Of a stretch of DNA of 64,000 nt, positions 57,077 through 64,000 are shown in pieces. Source of the DNA: Rhodocyclales bacterium (lineage in GTDB: Bacteria; Pseudomonadota; Gammaproteobacteria; Burkholderiales; Rhodocyclaceae); contig JACRJA010000057.1 in the NCBI GenBank assembly GCA_016235745.1, forward strand, positions 38,107 through 102,106, in the 5' to 3' direction. The notes under the pieces were generated by a model. The model was not told the DNA's origin. It ran no database searches and saw nothing but the letters and a program-made list of their open reading frames with translations. The translations under genes and the position numbers were made by a program. The number at the start of each line of letters is the position of its first letter. The first letter of the stretch is position 1.

Positions 57077-58315
57077 ATGTCATCAGCCCCATCACCTTCG
57101 GTCGTTCGCTGGAACGATCTCACCCATCCCATCGTGGCCAGTCTGATCTCAGTCATCGTCAACTACGGCGGCACTTTCATTCTGGTGTTTCAGGCCGCCA
57201 AGGTGGTGGGCCTGAGCCCGGAGTTGACCGCTTCGTGGGTGTGGTCGATTTCGATTGGTGTAGGGGTAACGGGCATCATCCTGAGCTGGATTTCCCGAGA
57301 GCCCATCATCACGGCCTGGCCCACGCCAGCGGCGGCGTTTCTGGTCACGGCGCTGGCGAATACGTCCTACGCGGAAGCTATCGGTGCCTACCTGATATCC
57401 GCGGCGGCCTTCGTGGTGCCCGGACTGTCCGGCTGGTTCGAGCGCGTCATCCACTTGATCCCGCTGGGCGTGGCCGCTGGACTGTTGGCGGGTATCTTGC
57501 TGCAATTTGGTATCGGCGCGTTCGGCGGCATGAGCATTGATCCGTTGCTGGCCGGACTGCTGATACTTGCCTATGTGGTGTTCAAGCGCTTCTCCGCCCG
57601 CTACGCAGTGGTGGGCATTCTGGTGCTGGGGCTGGCTTTTCTGCTGATCCAGGATCGCGTCGATCTGTCAGGTTTGAGCCTGAAATTGGCCGCACCAGTT
57701 TTCACCATGTTGATGTTCTCGCTCAACGCCTTGCTGAGCGTCGCGTTGCCGCTGTTCCTCATCACGCTGACCGGCCAATACATGCCCGGCATGTTGGTTC
57801 TGCGAAATGATGGATTTCGAACCACTGCCAATCCCATTGTGACCATCACTGGCCTGGGTTCTTTGCTGATGGCACCTTTCGGTTCGCACGCGTTCAACAT
57901 CGCTGCCATCACGGCCGCCATCTGCACCGGTCGCGAAGCGCATGAAGATCCGCCAAAACGTTGGATTGCCGGTATCGCGGCAGGCATCTTCTACATTATG
58001 GTCGGGGTGTTCGGCGTGACGCTGGCGGCTGTGTTCATGGCGTTCCCGGCGACCTTTATCACCACGCTGGCGGGCCTGGTGCTGTTGGGCACCATTGGTG
58101 GCAGCCTTGCCAGCGCGATGGCCGACGCCAGGACGCGCGAGGCTTCGTTGATTACCTTTGTGGCCGCCGCCGCCAATATCACGCTGCTGGACATTGGCAG
58201 CGCATTCTGGGGGCTGGTGATCGGACTGGCAGCCTACGCGGTACTCAATGGTCAGCGGCCACAGAAGGCAACATATACTGACGCGCTGCCATCGGTCATC
58301 AAGAGGGCGAACTGA
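57077..58315 (+). CDS. BenE family (benzoate/H+ symporter-like) transporter
   Basis: A 412-residue inner-membrane protein with about 12 helices. It has BenE family segments: FQAAKVVGLSPELTASWVWSISIGVGVTG near the N terminus, AWPTPAAAFLVTAL, and the central PIVTITGLGSLLMAPFGSHAFNIAAITAAICTG. I chose ATG 57077; a start at 56894 would cover the regulator remnant and operator. Benzoate is the family's classical substrate, but no benzoate-degrading gene is near. The neighbours are PLP-related, so a vitamin B6 vitamer or amino-acid-like ligand is possible (inference). Its stop overlaps the next gene. Confidence 0.85.
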   Translation: MSSAPSPSVVRWNDLTHPIVASLISVIVNYGGTFILVFQAAKVVGLSPELTASWVWSISIGVGVTGIILSWISREPIITAWPTPAAAFLVTALANTSYAEAIGAYLISAAAFVVPGLSGWFERVIHLIPLGVAAGLLAGILLQFGIGAFGGMSIDPLLAGLLILAYVVFKRFSARYAVVGILVLGLAFLLIQDRVDLSGLSLKLAAPVFTMLMFSLNALLSVALPLFLITLTGQYMPGMLVLRNDGFRTTANPIVTITGLGSLLMAPFGSHAFNIAAITAAICTGREAHEDPPKRWIAGIAAGIFYIMVGVFGVTLAAVFMAFPATFITTLAGLVLLGTIGGSLASAMADARTREASLITFVAAAANITLLDIGSAFWGLVIGLAAYAVLNGQRPQKATYTDALPSVIKRAN

Positions 58316-59130
58316 TGTTGACGCCTGCCGATACGAAAACCCGACACGACCAACATGGTCGCTATCCCGAGGCCCGCACGGTCGAGGCCTTCCAGCGCAA
58401 TCTGGCCGCTGTGCAGGCTCGCATTCATGAGGCGTGCCGCCGCGTGGGGCGCAACCCTGCGCATGTGCGGCTGCTGCCGGTTAGCAAGACCAAGCCTGAG
58501 TCCAGCCTGCGCCTGGCCTACGCGGCGGGTTGCCGCATGCTGGGCGAGAACAAGCCTCAGGAGGCCCACCGCAAATGGGAGGCCATGCAGGATCTGGCCG
58601 ACTTGCGCTGGTCGGTCATCGGCCATCTGCAAACCAACAAGGCCAAGCTGGTGGCGCGTTTCGCTGCCGAGTTTCAGGCGTTGGACAGTCTGCGCGTGGC
58701 TGAAGCAGTGGAGCGTCGCCTGCAGGTCGAGGGACGCTCGCTGGATGTGTTCGTACAGGTCAATACCTCCGGGGAAGCCAGCAAATACGGTCTGGCTCCC
58801 GAAGACGTACCGGCTTTCCTAAAGGCGCTGCCGGCATTTTCCGCGTTGCGGGTGCGGGGGCTGATGACGTTGGCGCTGTTCTCCAGCGAGGCGCAACGGG
58901 TGCGGCAGTGCTTCGTGCTGCTGCGCAATTTGCGTGAGCAACTGCGTCAGAGTGCCCCGGCTGGAATCGTACTGGATGAACTGTCGATGGGCATGTCCGG
59001 CGATTTCGAAATCGCCATCGAAGAAGGCGCCACTGTGGTGCGTGTCGGCCAGGCCATCTTCGGTGCTCGCCCGTTGCCAGACAGCCACTACTGGCCATCA
59101 GAGGGTAATGACAAGGAGTCCCTGCCGTGA
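58315..59130 (+). CDS. YggS/PLPBP family PLP homeostasis protein
   Basis: A 271-residue alanine-racemase-like TIM barrel that binds PLP without known catalysis. The PLP lysine is in VRLLPVSKTKPESSLRLAYAAG near residue 60. GENKPQEAHRKW, WSVIGHLQTNKAKLVARF, FVQVNTSGEASKYGL, LRVRGLMTL, LSMGMSGDFEIAIEEGATVVRVGQAIFG complete the family signature. About 25 extra residues precede the usual YggS start. The ATG at 58315 shares a base with the transporter stop. This may be a second copy besides a housekeeping yggS elsewhere. Confidence 0.92.
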   Translation: MLTPADTKTRHDQHGRYPEARTVEAFQRNLAAVQARIHEACRRVGRNPAHVRLLPVSKTKPESSLRLAYAAGCRMLGENKPQEAHRKWEAMQDLADLRWSVIGHLQTNKAKLVARFAAEFQALDSLRVAEAVERRLQVEGRSLDVFVQVNTSGEASKYGLAPEDVPAFLKALPAFSALRVRGLMTLALFSSEAQRVRQCFVLLRNLREQLRQSAPAGIVLDELSMGMSGDFEIAIEEGATVVRVGQAIFGARPLPDSHYWPSEGNDKESLP

Positions 59131-59858
59131 AAGTCCAGTCTCCCACCTATCCGATCGGCTCGCCGGTGCCAAATTGGCAATCCCGTCCTTCGCCTGCGAG
59201 CGTCGTTCTGACGGGAAGCCATTGCCGCCTGGAGCCGCTGAATCCCGAGCGCCATACCGATGAACTGTTCACGGCATACAGCCAGGCCCCAGACGATGGG
59301 GACTGGACTTATTTGTCGGTCGGACCATTCCGTGATGTACAAGCCTTTCGGACTCATGTGGAGCAAATGTCCCAGAGTACCGATCCACTTCATTTTGCGG
59401 TGATTGACCTGCGCACTGGCTTGGCCGTGGGTACGCTGGCGTTGATGCGACAGCAACCACAGCACGGTGTCGTCGAGGTTGGATGCGTCACGTTCTCCCC
59501 GGTCTTGCAGCGCTCACGGATTTCGACCGAAGCGCAGTTCCTGCTGATGTCCCACGTTTTCGATCAATTGGGCTACCGCCGCTACGAATGGAAGTGTGAC
59601 AGCCTCAATCAGCGTTCCCGCAACGCTGCGGAGCGTCTTGGTTTCCAGTACGAAGGCACGTTCCGGCAGGCGATTGTCTACAAGGGCCGAAACCGGGACA
59701 CCGCCTGGTTCTCCATCCTCGACAAGGAATGGGCGGTGGTGAAGGCGGCCTTTGAACAATGGCTCGATCCGCGGAATTTCGATCCAGAAGGGCGCCAAGT
59801 ACGACGTCTGCAAGACATTCGTGAACGCATCGCTATTTCGGGATCGGGGCAGCAATGA
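59127..59858 (+). CDS. GNAT family N-acetyltransferase (RimJ/RimL-like)
   Basis: A 243-residue acetyltransferase of the RimJ/RimL type. GSHCRLEPLNPERHTDELF opens the GNAT domain. The segments HFAVIDLRTGLAVGTLAL, VEVGCVTFSPVLQRSRISTEAQFLLMSHVF (acetyl-CoA-binding region) and RRYEWKCDSLNQRSRNAAERLGFQYEGTFRQAIVYKGRNRDTAWFSI follow. The acceptor is unknown. GTG 59127 overlaps the YggS-like gene by four bases, so it is translationally coupled within this operon. Confidence 0.88.
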   Translation: MKVQSPTYPIGSPVPNWQSRPSPASVVLTGSHCRLEPLNPERHTDELFTAYSQAPDDGDWTYLSVGPFRDVQAFRTHVEQMSQSTDPLHFAVIDLRTGLAVGTLALMRQQPQHGVVEVGCVTFSPVLQRSRISTEAQFLLMSHVFDQLGYRRYEWKCDSLNQRSRNAAERLGFQYEGTFRQAIVYKGRNRDTAWFSILDKEWAVVKAAFEQWLDPRNFDPEGRQVRRLQDIRERIAISGSGQQ

Positions 59859-59962
59859 GCGCACACACCTATGTACGCGGTGCGCCTGGACGACAAATTG
59901 CGCAAGCCGACGATTTCGTTCTGTTCCGGCTGCCTCCAGCAAGTCATTGTTCAGACCATTGA
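59855..59962 (+). CDS. Short coupled ORF, 35 residues, unknown
   Basis: An ATG at 59855 overlaps the GNAT stop (ATGA) and opens a frame to TGA 59962, encoding a 35-residue peptide starting MSAHTYVRGAPGRQIAQADD. It has no membrane helix and no motif I recognise. It could be a small gene or the leftover start of a longer one lost from the operon. The amidotransferase starts 12 bases later. Confidence 0.35.
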   Translation: MSAHTYVRGAPGRQIAQADDFVLFRLPPASHCSDH

Positions 59963-59974
59963 AGGAATTTCACC

Positions 59975-60697
59975 ATGACAAAGACCGCTATCGCCATCCG
60001 GCACCTGCATTTTGAAAATCTTGGAACACTGGAACCATTGCTTCAGACGCGCGGCTACACTGTGCGCTATCTGGATGCGCCTGATGGCGACCTGCGAGCC
60101 GCAGATACTGCAAGTGCCGCTCTTCTGGTGGTGCTGGGCGGTCCCATTGGCGCGTTTGACGAGAGCACCTACCCCTTCATCGAAGACGAACTGGCCATCA
60201 TTGCCCACCGGCTGGAAAGCCACCGACCGTTACTCGGCATCTGTCTGGGTGCGCAACTGATTGCCCGCGCGCTGGGAGCCGGTGTCGCCAGCATGGGTGT
60301 GAAGGAAATCGGGTTCTCGCCGCTGGTGCTTACTCCGGAAGGGGAAGCATCCTCGCTGGCAGCACTGGGCGGTGTACCGGTGCTGCATTGGCATGGTGAC
60401 CGCTTTGACATCCCCGACGGTGCTGCTCGGCTGGCGGGCACGGCAATTTGCGATAACCAGGCGTTCAGCATCGGCCGCCATGTACTGGCACTGCAATGCC
60501 ACCTGGAAGCAGACCCTAGCCAAATTGAGCATTGGCTGGTCGGGCATGCCTGCGAACTGGCGCAAGCTGACATCGACCCGTGTGCCTTGCGCGCCGAGGC
60601 TCGGGCCCGGCAAGCCGATTTACCCGCAGCGGCACAAGCGGTATTCAGCGCTTGGCTGGACGGTATCGAGGGCTATGCGCCAGGGAAGCTGTTATGA
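59975..60697 (+). CDS. Class I glutamine amidotransferase-like protein (GMP synthase-like)
   Basis: A 240-residue stand-alone class I glutamine amidotransferase domain. The nucleophile is in [19 protein letters not shown] near residue 90, [12 protein letters not shown] precedes it, and the catalytic histidine sits in [17 protein letters not shown] near residue 174. [17 protein letters not shown] is typical of the GuaA-like YfeJ subgroup. No synthase partner is obvious; such proteins include gamma-glutamyl hydrolases or transferases acting on amines. GGAATTTCACC lies before the ATG; its stop overlaps the kinase gene. Confidence 0.85.
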   Translation: MTKTAIAIRHLHFENLGTLEPLLQTRGYTVRYLDAPDGDLRAADTASAALLVVLGGPIGAFDESTYPFIEDELAIIAHRLESHRPLLGICLGAQLIARALGAGVASMGVKEIGFSPLVLTPEGEASSLAALGGVPVLHWHGDRFDIPDGAARLAGTAICDNQAFSIGRHVLALQCHLEADPSQIEHWLVGHACELAQADIDPCALRAEARARQADLPAAAQAVFSAWLDGIEGYAPGKLL

Positions 60698-60972
60698 AGG
60701 ATGACCTATGCGAGATGCCATCTCGGCCGCTATCGCTGGATGTGGTGTCCGTGCAATCCCCTGTGGTCTATGGCCGGGTAGGCAATAACGTCTCGATCCC
60801 GACGCTGGAGGCGTTATCGCTGTCAGTGGCTGCTGTTCCGACCGTTGTGTTTAGCAATCGCCGCATTACCCAACAATGCATGGCGGCGTGCTGCCCATTG
60901 AATGGTTCGATGGCTACTTGCGGGATCTTTCGTCACGCAGGGCGCTGCAAGCGTTGCGCGCCATTTTGATTG

Positions 60973-62870
60973 GTGCGCCCGGCAGGGCGCACTCACTTGG
61001 AGGTGAAAGTCCTCTACTCGCCCGACAAGGGGAAGAGTTAGCTGAACGGCAAGGGTGTTCTGGGTGACTGGAAATCTGGAGGAAGCCGAAGGCAAAGCGC
61101 TGGTCTGACGAACAGGAAGCGGATACGAGGCGGCACGGTGGGGTAAGGCGGCCAATATCGTCAAAGCCCGAAACTTGTACGGAACGCCGTGACGTAAATC
61201 CGACGGACATAAGCGTGAAGGTGGGTGCGTCATACCCGGGGAGATCTGCAAGGGTGCCGAGGGAAACCTCCGTGCTACCGGCATCGCGAGGTGACGGGAA
61301 GCCCGTGCAGAAGTCAGCAGAGGCCATAGTAGCTGCCGGCATGGGGCGAAGGGCCGAACATTGAAAGCCGCGAGTAGGCGGCGGGAACACAGGGACAGTT
61401 GATGAAGGCAGAAGATTCGCGGCAAGCGGATACCCAGACGGAAGAATCGGCGCGGATCGCCGAGGGATCTGGTTTGGGCGCCGAGACTGACGTGACGACC
61501 CGTCTGCGGACCAAAGCGGAGTGGGCGCAGGGAAGCGGGCTGATGGACGCCGTGTGCGAACGCGGCAACCTGATGCTCGCCTATGATCGAGTGGTCAAGA
61601 ACAAAGGCGCCGCCGGTGTCGATGGCATCGGCATCGCCGAGTTCAAAGACCACCTCAAGCAACACTGGCCGACGATCAAGGCCAAACTACTGACGGGGGA
61701 CTACGTCCCCTCGCCGGTACGCCGGGTGGATATCCCGAAGCCGCAAGGTGGAACGAGAACACTCGGCATCCCGACGCTGACGGATCGGCTGATCCAGCAA
61801 GCGCTGCATCAAGTGCTCTCGCCGATCTTCGAGGCGGACTTCTCGGAAAGCAGCTACGGTTTCCGACCGGGGAGAAACGCCCATCAGGCGGTCAAGGCGG
61901 CCAGGCAGTATGTTGCCGCAGGCCGCCGGGTCGTGGTCGACATGGATCTGGAGAAATTCTTCGACCGTGTCAATCACGACCTGCTGATGCAGAAACTCTC
62001 GACGAAGATCGACGACGGGCGAGTGCTTCGCCTCATTCGCCGGTATCTCGAAGCGGGCATGATGGCAGACGGGATCGTCTCCCAACGATTGGTCGGCACG
62101 CCGCAAGGCGGGCCCATCAGTCCGCTGCTATCGAACATCCTGCTGACGGAACTGGATCGGGAACTGGAACGCCGGGGCCACGCCTTCTGCCGCTATGCCG
62201 ACGACTGCAACATCTACGTCAAGAGCAAGGCGGCGGGGGAACGGGTCATGGCAAGCATCACCCGGTTTCTGGCGGACACGCTCAAGCTCACGGTCAATGC
62301 GGCCAAGAGCGCGGTAGAGCGTCCATGGAAGAGAAAGTTTCTGGGCTACAGTTTGACGTGGCACAAGGTCCCGAAACTGAAGATTGCACCGACCAGCCTG
62401 AAACGGCTGGAAGGCAAAATCCGCGAAGTGCTCCAAGGCGCGCGAGGGCGCAGCCTGACGACAGTCATCACCGAACTCAACCCGATCTTGCGTGGCTGGA
62501 TGGCGTATTTCAAGCTGACCGAGACCAAGAAGGCGCTGGAAGAGATGGATGGCTGGATCAGGCGGAAACTGCGCTGCATCCTGTGGCGACAGTGGAAACG
62601 CCCCTATACTCGCGCCAAGAACTTGATGAAGGCAGGGCTGACGGAGGAGCGGGCATTCCGCTCGGCGTTCAACCAGCGCGGGCCTTGGTGGAACAGTGGC
62701 GCGAGCCACATGAACCAGGCTTTCCCGAAGTCTTTCTTTGATCGTTTAGGCCTGGTGTCGCTGCTCGATACGATGCGACGACTCCAGTGTGTTCAATGAA
62801 CCGCCGGATGCGGAACCGCACGTCCGGTGGTGTGAGAGGGCGACGGGGGTAACCCCGTCCCCTACTCGAT
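60973..62870 (+). mobile_element. Group II intron, about 1.9 kb, complete
   Basis: The element starts GTGCGCCCGGCAGGGCGCAC, the GUGYG 5' end of group II introns, and ends ...CCCTACTCGAT. Removing 60973-62870 joins ATT-G to GC-TAT-TTG-GGC and restores the kinase sequence ILIG-YLGNPG, which fixes both boundaries. A domain V-like hairpin is at about 62799-62833 (CCGCCGGATGCG paired with CGCACGTCCGGTGG) just after the reverse transcriptase stop, and a domain VI stem follows. The 5' region shares TTGGAGGTG-N-AA-N-TCCTCTAC (60997-61017) with a second element at 63721. Confidence 0.88.
61402..62799 (+). CDS. ltrA: Group II intron reverse transcriptase/maturase
   Basis: A 465-residue intron-encoded protein. 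The reverse transcriptase domain runs from about residue 50 to 310, with [66 protein letters not shown] and the active-site [11 protein letters not shown]. The maturase (GIIM) domain follows with [11 protein letters not shown] and a basic C terminus [26 protein letters not shown]. No HNH endonuclease domain is evident after it, so mobility would use the RT-only route. ATG 61402 is taken; TTG 61399 is one codon earlier. The catalytic residues look intact. Confidence 0.94.
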   Translation: MKAEDSRQADTQTEESARIAEGSGLGAETDVTTRLRTKAEWAQGSGLMDAVCERGNLMLAYDRVVKNKGAAGVDGIGIAEFKDHLKQHWPTIKAKLLTGDYVPSPVRRVDIPKPQGGTRTLGIPTLTDRLIQQALHQVLSPIFEADFSESSYGFRPGRNAHQAVKAARQYVAAGRRVVVDMDLEKFFDRVNHDLLMQKLSTKIDDGRVLRLIRRYLEAGMMADGIVSQRLVGTPQGGPISPLLSNILLTELDRELERRGHAFCRYADDCNIYVKSKAAGERVMASITRFLADTLKLTVNAAKSAVERPWKRKFLGYSLTWHKVPKLKIAPTSLKRLEGKIREVLQGARGRSLTTVITELNPILRGWMAYFKLTETKKALEEMDGWIRRKLRCILWRQWKRPYTRAKNLMKAGLTEERAFRSAFNQRGPWWNSGASHMNQAFPKSFFDRLGLVSLLDTMRRLQCVQ

Positions 62871-63501
62871 GCTATTTGGGCAATCCGGGACAGGCGGATG
62901 TGCTGGCATCCTGGATGCGGACGCAACTGAAAGCGCGTCCAGAGTTGCGCATCATCATCGACCCGGTGATGGGCGATCACGATCACGGCTTGTATGTCGA
63001 CCCCAGTCTGATGGATACCTGCCGCCGGAATCTGCTGCCTCTGTCCGATGGGCTGACGCCGAACGGGTTTGAATTGGCGCAGTTGACCGGGTTGCCGGTA
63101 GACGATATCGAAAACGTGGTCGCTGCCGCCCGAGCCTTGCTTACGGGGCGCACCCAATGGGTTGTGGTCACCAGTGCTGCGCCCGATACCCGGGCACGCG
63201 ACGAAATGCAGCTTGTGCTAGTAACCCGGACCCAAGCTGAAATCATCGTGCATCCGCGCATCAACGCCACGCTCAAAGGCACTGGTGATCTGTTCTGCGC
63301 CACTTTGACCGGCTATTTGCTCAACGGGGCAAGCCTTTTGGACGCCGCTATCCAAGCATGCTGTCATGTCGTTCGGGCATTGCGCCATACCGAACAGGCC
63401 CAATGCGCCGAACTGCTGCTGCCGGCGATGGCGGACAGTCATGACAGCTCCATCGTAATGGCACATGAACGCGTCAGCAAGTTCACCTACAGGATTTTTC
63501 C

Positions 63502-63660
63502 ATGCAAGCAAACACTTCCCATTTGATGCGGGCGTATGCCCGTCAACCGGTTTCCTTTGCGCGGGGCAACGGCGCACGGCTCTGGAACGACCAGGGCGTG
63601 GAATACCTGGATGCCTTCGCTGGTGTTGCTGTCACCAATCTGGGTCATGCCCACCCCGTC
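63502..63660 (+). pseudogene. Class III aminotransferase (ArgD-like), 5' remnant
   Basis: From ATG 63502, overlapping the kinase end by 25 bases, 53 residues read MQANTSHLMRAYARQPVSF..., then LWNDQGVEYLDAFAGVAVTNLGHAHPV. This is the N terminus of acetylornithine/ornithine-type PLP aminotransferases. Homology stops at about 63660, where a tandem repeat and then a second group II intron begin. The PLP-binding core is missing from the window. It would be the last gene of the B6-related operon. Confidence 0.75.
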
Positions 63661-63684
63661 CAAAACAAAACGTCCAAAACAAAA
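63657..63684. repeat. Tandem repeat, 2 x 14 bases
   Basis: CGTCCAAAACAAAA occurs twice head to tail (63657-63670 and 63671-63684). It is followed by GGACG, so the second copy can form a small hairpin (CGTCC...GGACG). It sits between the broken aminotransferase and the second group II intron 5' end. It may be a target-site scar. Confidence 0.6.
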
Positions 63685-63693
63685 GGACGCCCA

Positions 63694-63860
63694 GTGCGCC
63701 GGGACGAAGCCGGCAGAAGATTGGAGGTGCAATTCCTCTACCCGGTAAGGCGTAGCGCGCCGCCGGGACCCCGAGTCATGGGCCGTTGCTCGCGAGGGCA
63801 AAGGTTAAGCGTTGACAGGGGAAGGTACAGGCTCGGTATTGAGCTCCGAAATCAAACTTG
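63694..63860 (+). mobile_element. Second group II intron, 5' fragment
   Basis: GTGCGCCGGGACGAAG at 63694 has the group II 5' consensus, and TTGGAGGTGCAATTCCTCTAC at 63721-63741 matches 60997-61017 of the complete intron in all but two positions. The surrounding sequence (CCCGGTAAGGC) also resembles intron domain I. The match ends where an IS-like end begins at 63861, so the intron is apparently interrupted there. Its remainder, if present, lies beyond the IS. Confidence 0.6.
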
Positions 63861-64000
63861 TGTCAGGCGACATGTAAAACTGACCCCCAAGCGACACGGA
63901 AAACTGACCCCTCCGTGAGCTCACCAGGAGGGTTCGCCCATGAAGAAATCCGAATATAACGTTCCCCACACTCAGGTACGAGGGGAACCGATGCAGAGTC
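63861..64000 (+). mobile_element. IS21-like insertion sequence, left end
   Basis: The sequence from TGTCAGGCGACATG onward has the look of an IS21-family terminus: repeated AAAACTGACCCC units (63876-63887 and 63901-63911 region) spaced by GCGACACGG, then a ribosome site CAGGAGGG and an open frame. The transposase is cut by the window end, so the family is a judgement from the terminal repeats only. Confidence 0.5.
63940..64000 (+). CDS. Start of an open frame in the IS-like element, partial
   Basis: ATG 63940 follows CAGGAGGG by about nine bases and opens 20 codons (MKKSEYNVPHTQVRGEPMQS) to the window edge. By position it could be the transposase gene, but the visible residues carry no recognisable motif. 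Confidence 0.35.
   Translation, partial: MKKSEYNVPHTQVRGEPMQS

Larger units (their letters stand above)
60694..63526 (+). pseudogene. Pyridoxal kinase gene, frameshifted and split by a group II intron
   Basis: The left part (60694-60972) encodes [18 protein letters not shown] and [11 protein letters not shown], then in another frame [18 protein letters not shown]. The right part (62871-63526) encodes LGNPGQADVLASWM, IIIDPVMGDHDHGLYVD, TPNGFELAQLTGLPVDD and the GTGDLF motif. Together they form a PdxY/PdxK-type kinase of about 311 residues, which phosphorylates pyridoxal. One base is missing near 60857, so the start frame ends at 60969 after 91 residues. The intron sits exactly in a glycine codon; splicing alone would not restore the frame. 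Confidence 0.85.

Overview
The window reads as chromosome of a sulfur-oxidising, carbon-fixing betaproteobacterium (Hydrogenophilales or Thiobacillus-like by gene content and order; I cannot name the species). The reasons are the gene orders mlaB-ABC-bolA-murA-his, hit-tatABC, rpe-gph-trpE and dusB-fis-purH-purD-hemF, a complete sox cluster with flavocytochrome c sulfide dehydrogenase, a phosphoribulokinase, and very high GC at third codon positions. Genes are densely packed, with many 1-4 base stop/start overlaps. No rRNA and no CRISPR array were seen; one tRNA (Leu, anticodon UAG) is present.

Layout. 1-2050: end of mlaB, an ABC-2 exporter pair and bolA. 2062-10418: murA and the whole histidine pathway (hisG, D, B, H, A, F, I, E) with hisC inverted inside it, ending in a HIT hydrolase. 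10444-12082: tatABC. 12096-18559: HtrA-type protease, NIF3-like protein, DUF2889 protein, sucCD, an ornithine-cyclodeaminase-family enzyme and a double-FHA protein. 18556-21450: rpe, gph, trpE. 21499-26488: an orphan TRAP binding protein, pmbA, yjgA, mogA and a DAHP synthase. 26710-36884: the sulfur block, all on the plus strand: tetraheme cytochrome, fccAB, soxC-D-Y-Z-A-X-B and a SoxH-like metallo-hydrolase. 36932-43488 (minus): phosphoribulokinase, a three-gene module (rhodanese, TsuA/YeeE-type transporter, 55-residue membrane protein), a peroxidase-related protein, class II fructose-bisphosphate aldolase and pyruvate kinase. 43649-54883: a small exported protein, then hemF, purD, purH, fis, dusB, a SulP transporter, metG, tRNA-Leu, a class II aldolase and mtnA. 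54979-56743: a PP0621-like protein and a PilS-like kinase.

At about 56.8 kb the character changes. Codon use becomes less GC-extreme and the expected partner pilR is absent. A truncated MocR-type regulator faces an operon of a BenE-type transporter, a PLP-homeostasis protein (YggS/PLPBP), a GNAT acetyltransferase, a class I glutamine amidotransferase, a pyridoxal kinase gene and a class III aminotransferase. This looks like an acquired vitamin B6 locus that is decaying. The kinase gene carries a one-base frameshift and a 1.9 kb group II intron with its reverse transcriptase. The aminotransferase is cut after about 53 codons, followed by the 5' part of a second group II intron and then an IS21-like element at the window edge.

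How it works together: Sox (SoxXA, YZ, B, CD) and FccAB oxidise thiosulfate and sulfide in the periplasm and pass electrons to c-type cytochromes. Their Tat-exported subunits need the TatABC encoded here, and MogA serves the molybdenum cofactor of SoxC. The energy can drive the Calvin cycle, of which prk, fba, rpe and gph are here; RuBisCO is not in the window. A GTTTAT/ATAAAC half-site lies upstream of both the sox block and the rhodanese/TsuA module, hinting at shared control.
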